Shown one piece after another: positions 62,936 through 64,000 of a stretch of DNA of 64,000 bases (position 1 is the first letter of the stretch; each line of letters begins with the position of its first letter). Location of the stretch: the NCBI GenBank assembly GCA_029783825.1, contig JAREIK010003005.1, positions 39,336 to 103,335 of the forward strand, given 5' to 3'. A program made the position numbers and the translations under genes. Source of the stretch: Sapria himalayana (taxonomy: Eukaryota; Streptophyta; Magnoliopsida; Malpighiales; Rafflesiaceae). Below the pieces are notes generated by a model. It saw nothing but the letters and a program-made list of their open reading frames with translations. It did no database searches and was not told the DNA's origin.

Positions 62936-64000
62936 ATGAGTTCATATCATAAGTGAATGTACTAAAGGTTTATTAATGTAATTTTGAATAAAGATTTTTT
63001 GAGTGGCTTAAAACTTCCATCAATTTTGCATGTAGTCAATCGAGATGGATAGATAGAGAAAAAATTAAGTGTCCATGTATTCATCACAAGTGTTAGAATA
63101 TCCCTTTTCGTGATGCAAACACTATAAGATACCATTTGGCTAAATATGGCTTTGTGCCAAATTATTTTGATTGGATTTATAATGGAGAAAGTACAATGGC
63201 TCTGAACATTGACCAAAATGAGGATATTGAATCGTTTGCTTGTGGTGAAGAAGTATCAAACACATACCATAGAATGATCATGAAAGCTGCTGGTGCTGAC
63301 TTCAATAAGGATTACGTGGATGAACCACCTAATCATGAAGCTCATAAATTTATGAAATACTTAAAGCTACAGATAAAGAGTTGTATCCTAGTTGTAAAAT
63401 ACATTTTCAATTGTTATTAGTGGCTCGACTTATGAGCATTAAGTTAGAAAATCATATGTTTGAGAAATTATTTGATCAAGTGTCAAAACTGATGAAGGAG
63501 ATTGTTCCGGATAATAATTTAATCACTAATAACTTTTACAACAATATGAAGTTACTACGAAGAATGGGTCTACCAGTGGAAAAAATTGTTTGTTATTTTA
63601 ATAGATGTATTTTATATTGGGGTGGTGATAGTGATTTAATTAGCTGTAAGTTTTGTGATCATCCTTGATTTAAGAATGCATCTCGTGTTGTAGATACGCG
63701 ACAAAAAATGAAAGTTGCATTTAAAAAGATGTATTATTTTTTATTAATTCTCGATTACTCATACTATATGCATCTAATGATATAGCAATGATATGAGGTG
63801 GCATTCTAAGTATGAGGTTGAAGAAGGGGTAATGCGTCATCCATCAGATTTACTTGCTTGGAACCATTTTAATTTTATACATCAAGATTTTGCAACTAAA
63901 AGTCCAAAAGTGAGATTGGGTCTCTACATAGATGGATTTCAACCATTCGGGCAATCTGGACAATAGTATTCAACATGACAAGTTAGTGGCACATTATAAC
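62936..64000 (+). pseudogene. CACTA TNP2-type transposase pseudogene, copy 3 (partial)
   Basis: The ATG at 62936 corresponds to 17049 and 58878 in the other copies. A stop after six codons and a weak start region are followed by a good Transpos_assoc-like stretch (63136-63420: MAKYGFVPNYFDWIYNGEST, YHRMIMKAAGADFNKDYVDE, LKLQIKSC). A frameshift near 63400 leads to 63381-63668 (MFEKLFDQVSKLMKEIV, MGLPVEKIVCYFNRCILYWG, GGDSDLISCKFCDHP) with a stop at 63666. Beyond that, homology continues with frameshifts (SDLLAWNHFNF-type, QSGQ) to the window edge, where the tnp2 core begins. Broken, like copies 1 and 2. Confidence 0.88.

Larger units (their letters stand above)
60601..64000 (+). mobile_element. 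CACTA copy 3 (+ orientation), cut by the window end
   Basis: From about 60660 the AT-rich arm is again in + orientation, with two ~558 bp tandem units (starting near 61090 and 61648). Then come the conserved upstream block (62090-62275), the CT tract and the 5' part of TNP2. It stands head to head with copy 2: their transposase starts face away from a shared AT-rich centre. The right half of the element lies beyond the window. Confidence 0.8.

Overview
The window looks like plant (angiosperm) nuclear heterochromatin. It is AT-rich, has no intact cellular gene, and is made of two kinds of material: very long degenerate TAGA/GATA microsatellite arrays, and large decayed copies of a CACTA (En/Spm-type) DNA transposon carrying later retroelement insertions. 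The plant call rests on the CACTA TNP2 + Transposase_24-like gene pair, a plant L1-type LINE, a Ty3/gypsy fragment, and an ARF-derived processed pseudogene. I cannot name the species.

Layout. 1-9867 is TAGA array 1. 9868-~25449 is CACTA element 1 on the + strand: a CACTACAA terminus, ~1 kb of subterminal repeats, a long AT-rich left arm with its own tandem repeats, a polypyrimidine tract, a TNP2-type transposase pseudogene (17049-20750), an internally deleted second gene (20890-21322), three tandem ~0.9-1.2 kb units each carrying a GC-rich trinucleotide-like array, and inverted subterminal repeats. ~25450-28686 is non-repetitive, with at most one exon-like fragment. 28687-39846 is TAGA array 2. 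39847-51298 is the left arm of another CACTA copy, + orientation, cut off abruptly by the TAGA array. It carries a ~390 bp tandem array interrupted by a 5.5 kb LINE, a gypsy pol scrap, and an ARF retropseudogene. 51299-~60600 is a CACTA copy in opposite (-) orientation with the fullest gene pair of the window. ~60600-64000 is a third copy (+), cut by the window end.

How the parts relate. All three transposase regions share one order: AT-rich ~555 bp tandem repeats, a conserved promoter-like block, a pyrimidine tract, then TNP2. Copies 1 and 2 continue into the Transposase_24-like gene and the GC-rich units. In TNP-type elements the TNP2 protein is the catalytic transposase and the second protein binds subterminal repeats; every copy here is broken by stops and frameshifts, so none looks autonomous. 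The relative order of events can be read from nesting: the LINE entered the ~390 bp array (candidate 11 bp target duplication) and the ARF transcript entered the AT-rich arm (17 bp target duplication, with a paralogous empty site at about 60957).

Best candidates for a second look are the ARF retrocopy with its in-window empty site, the GC-rich trinucleotide units built into the CACTA 3' arm, the inverted junction of copies 2 and 3, and the higher-order structure inside the TAGA arrays. I found no evidence for a wholly new functional system.
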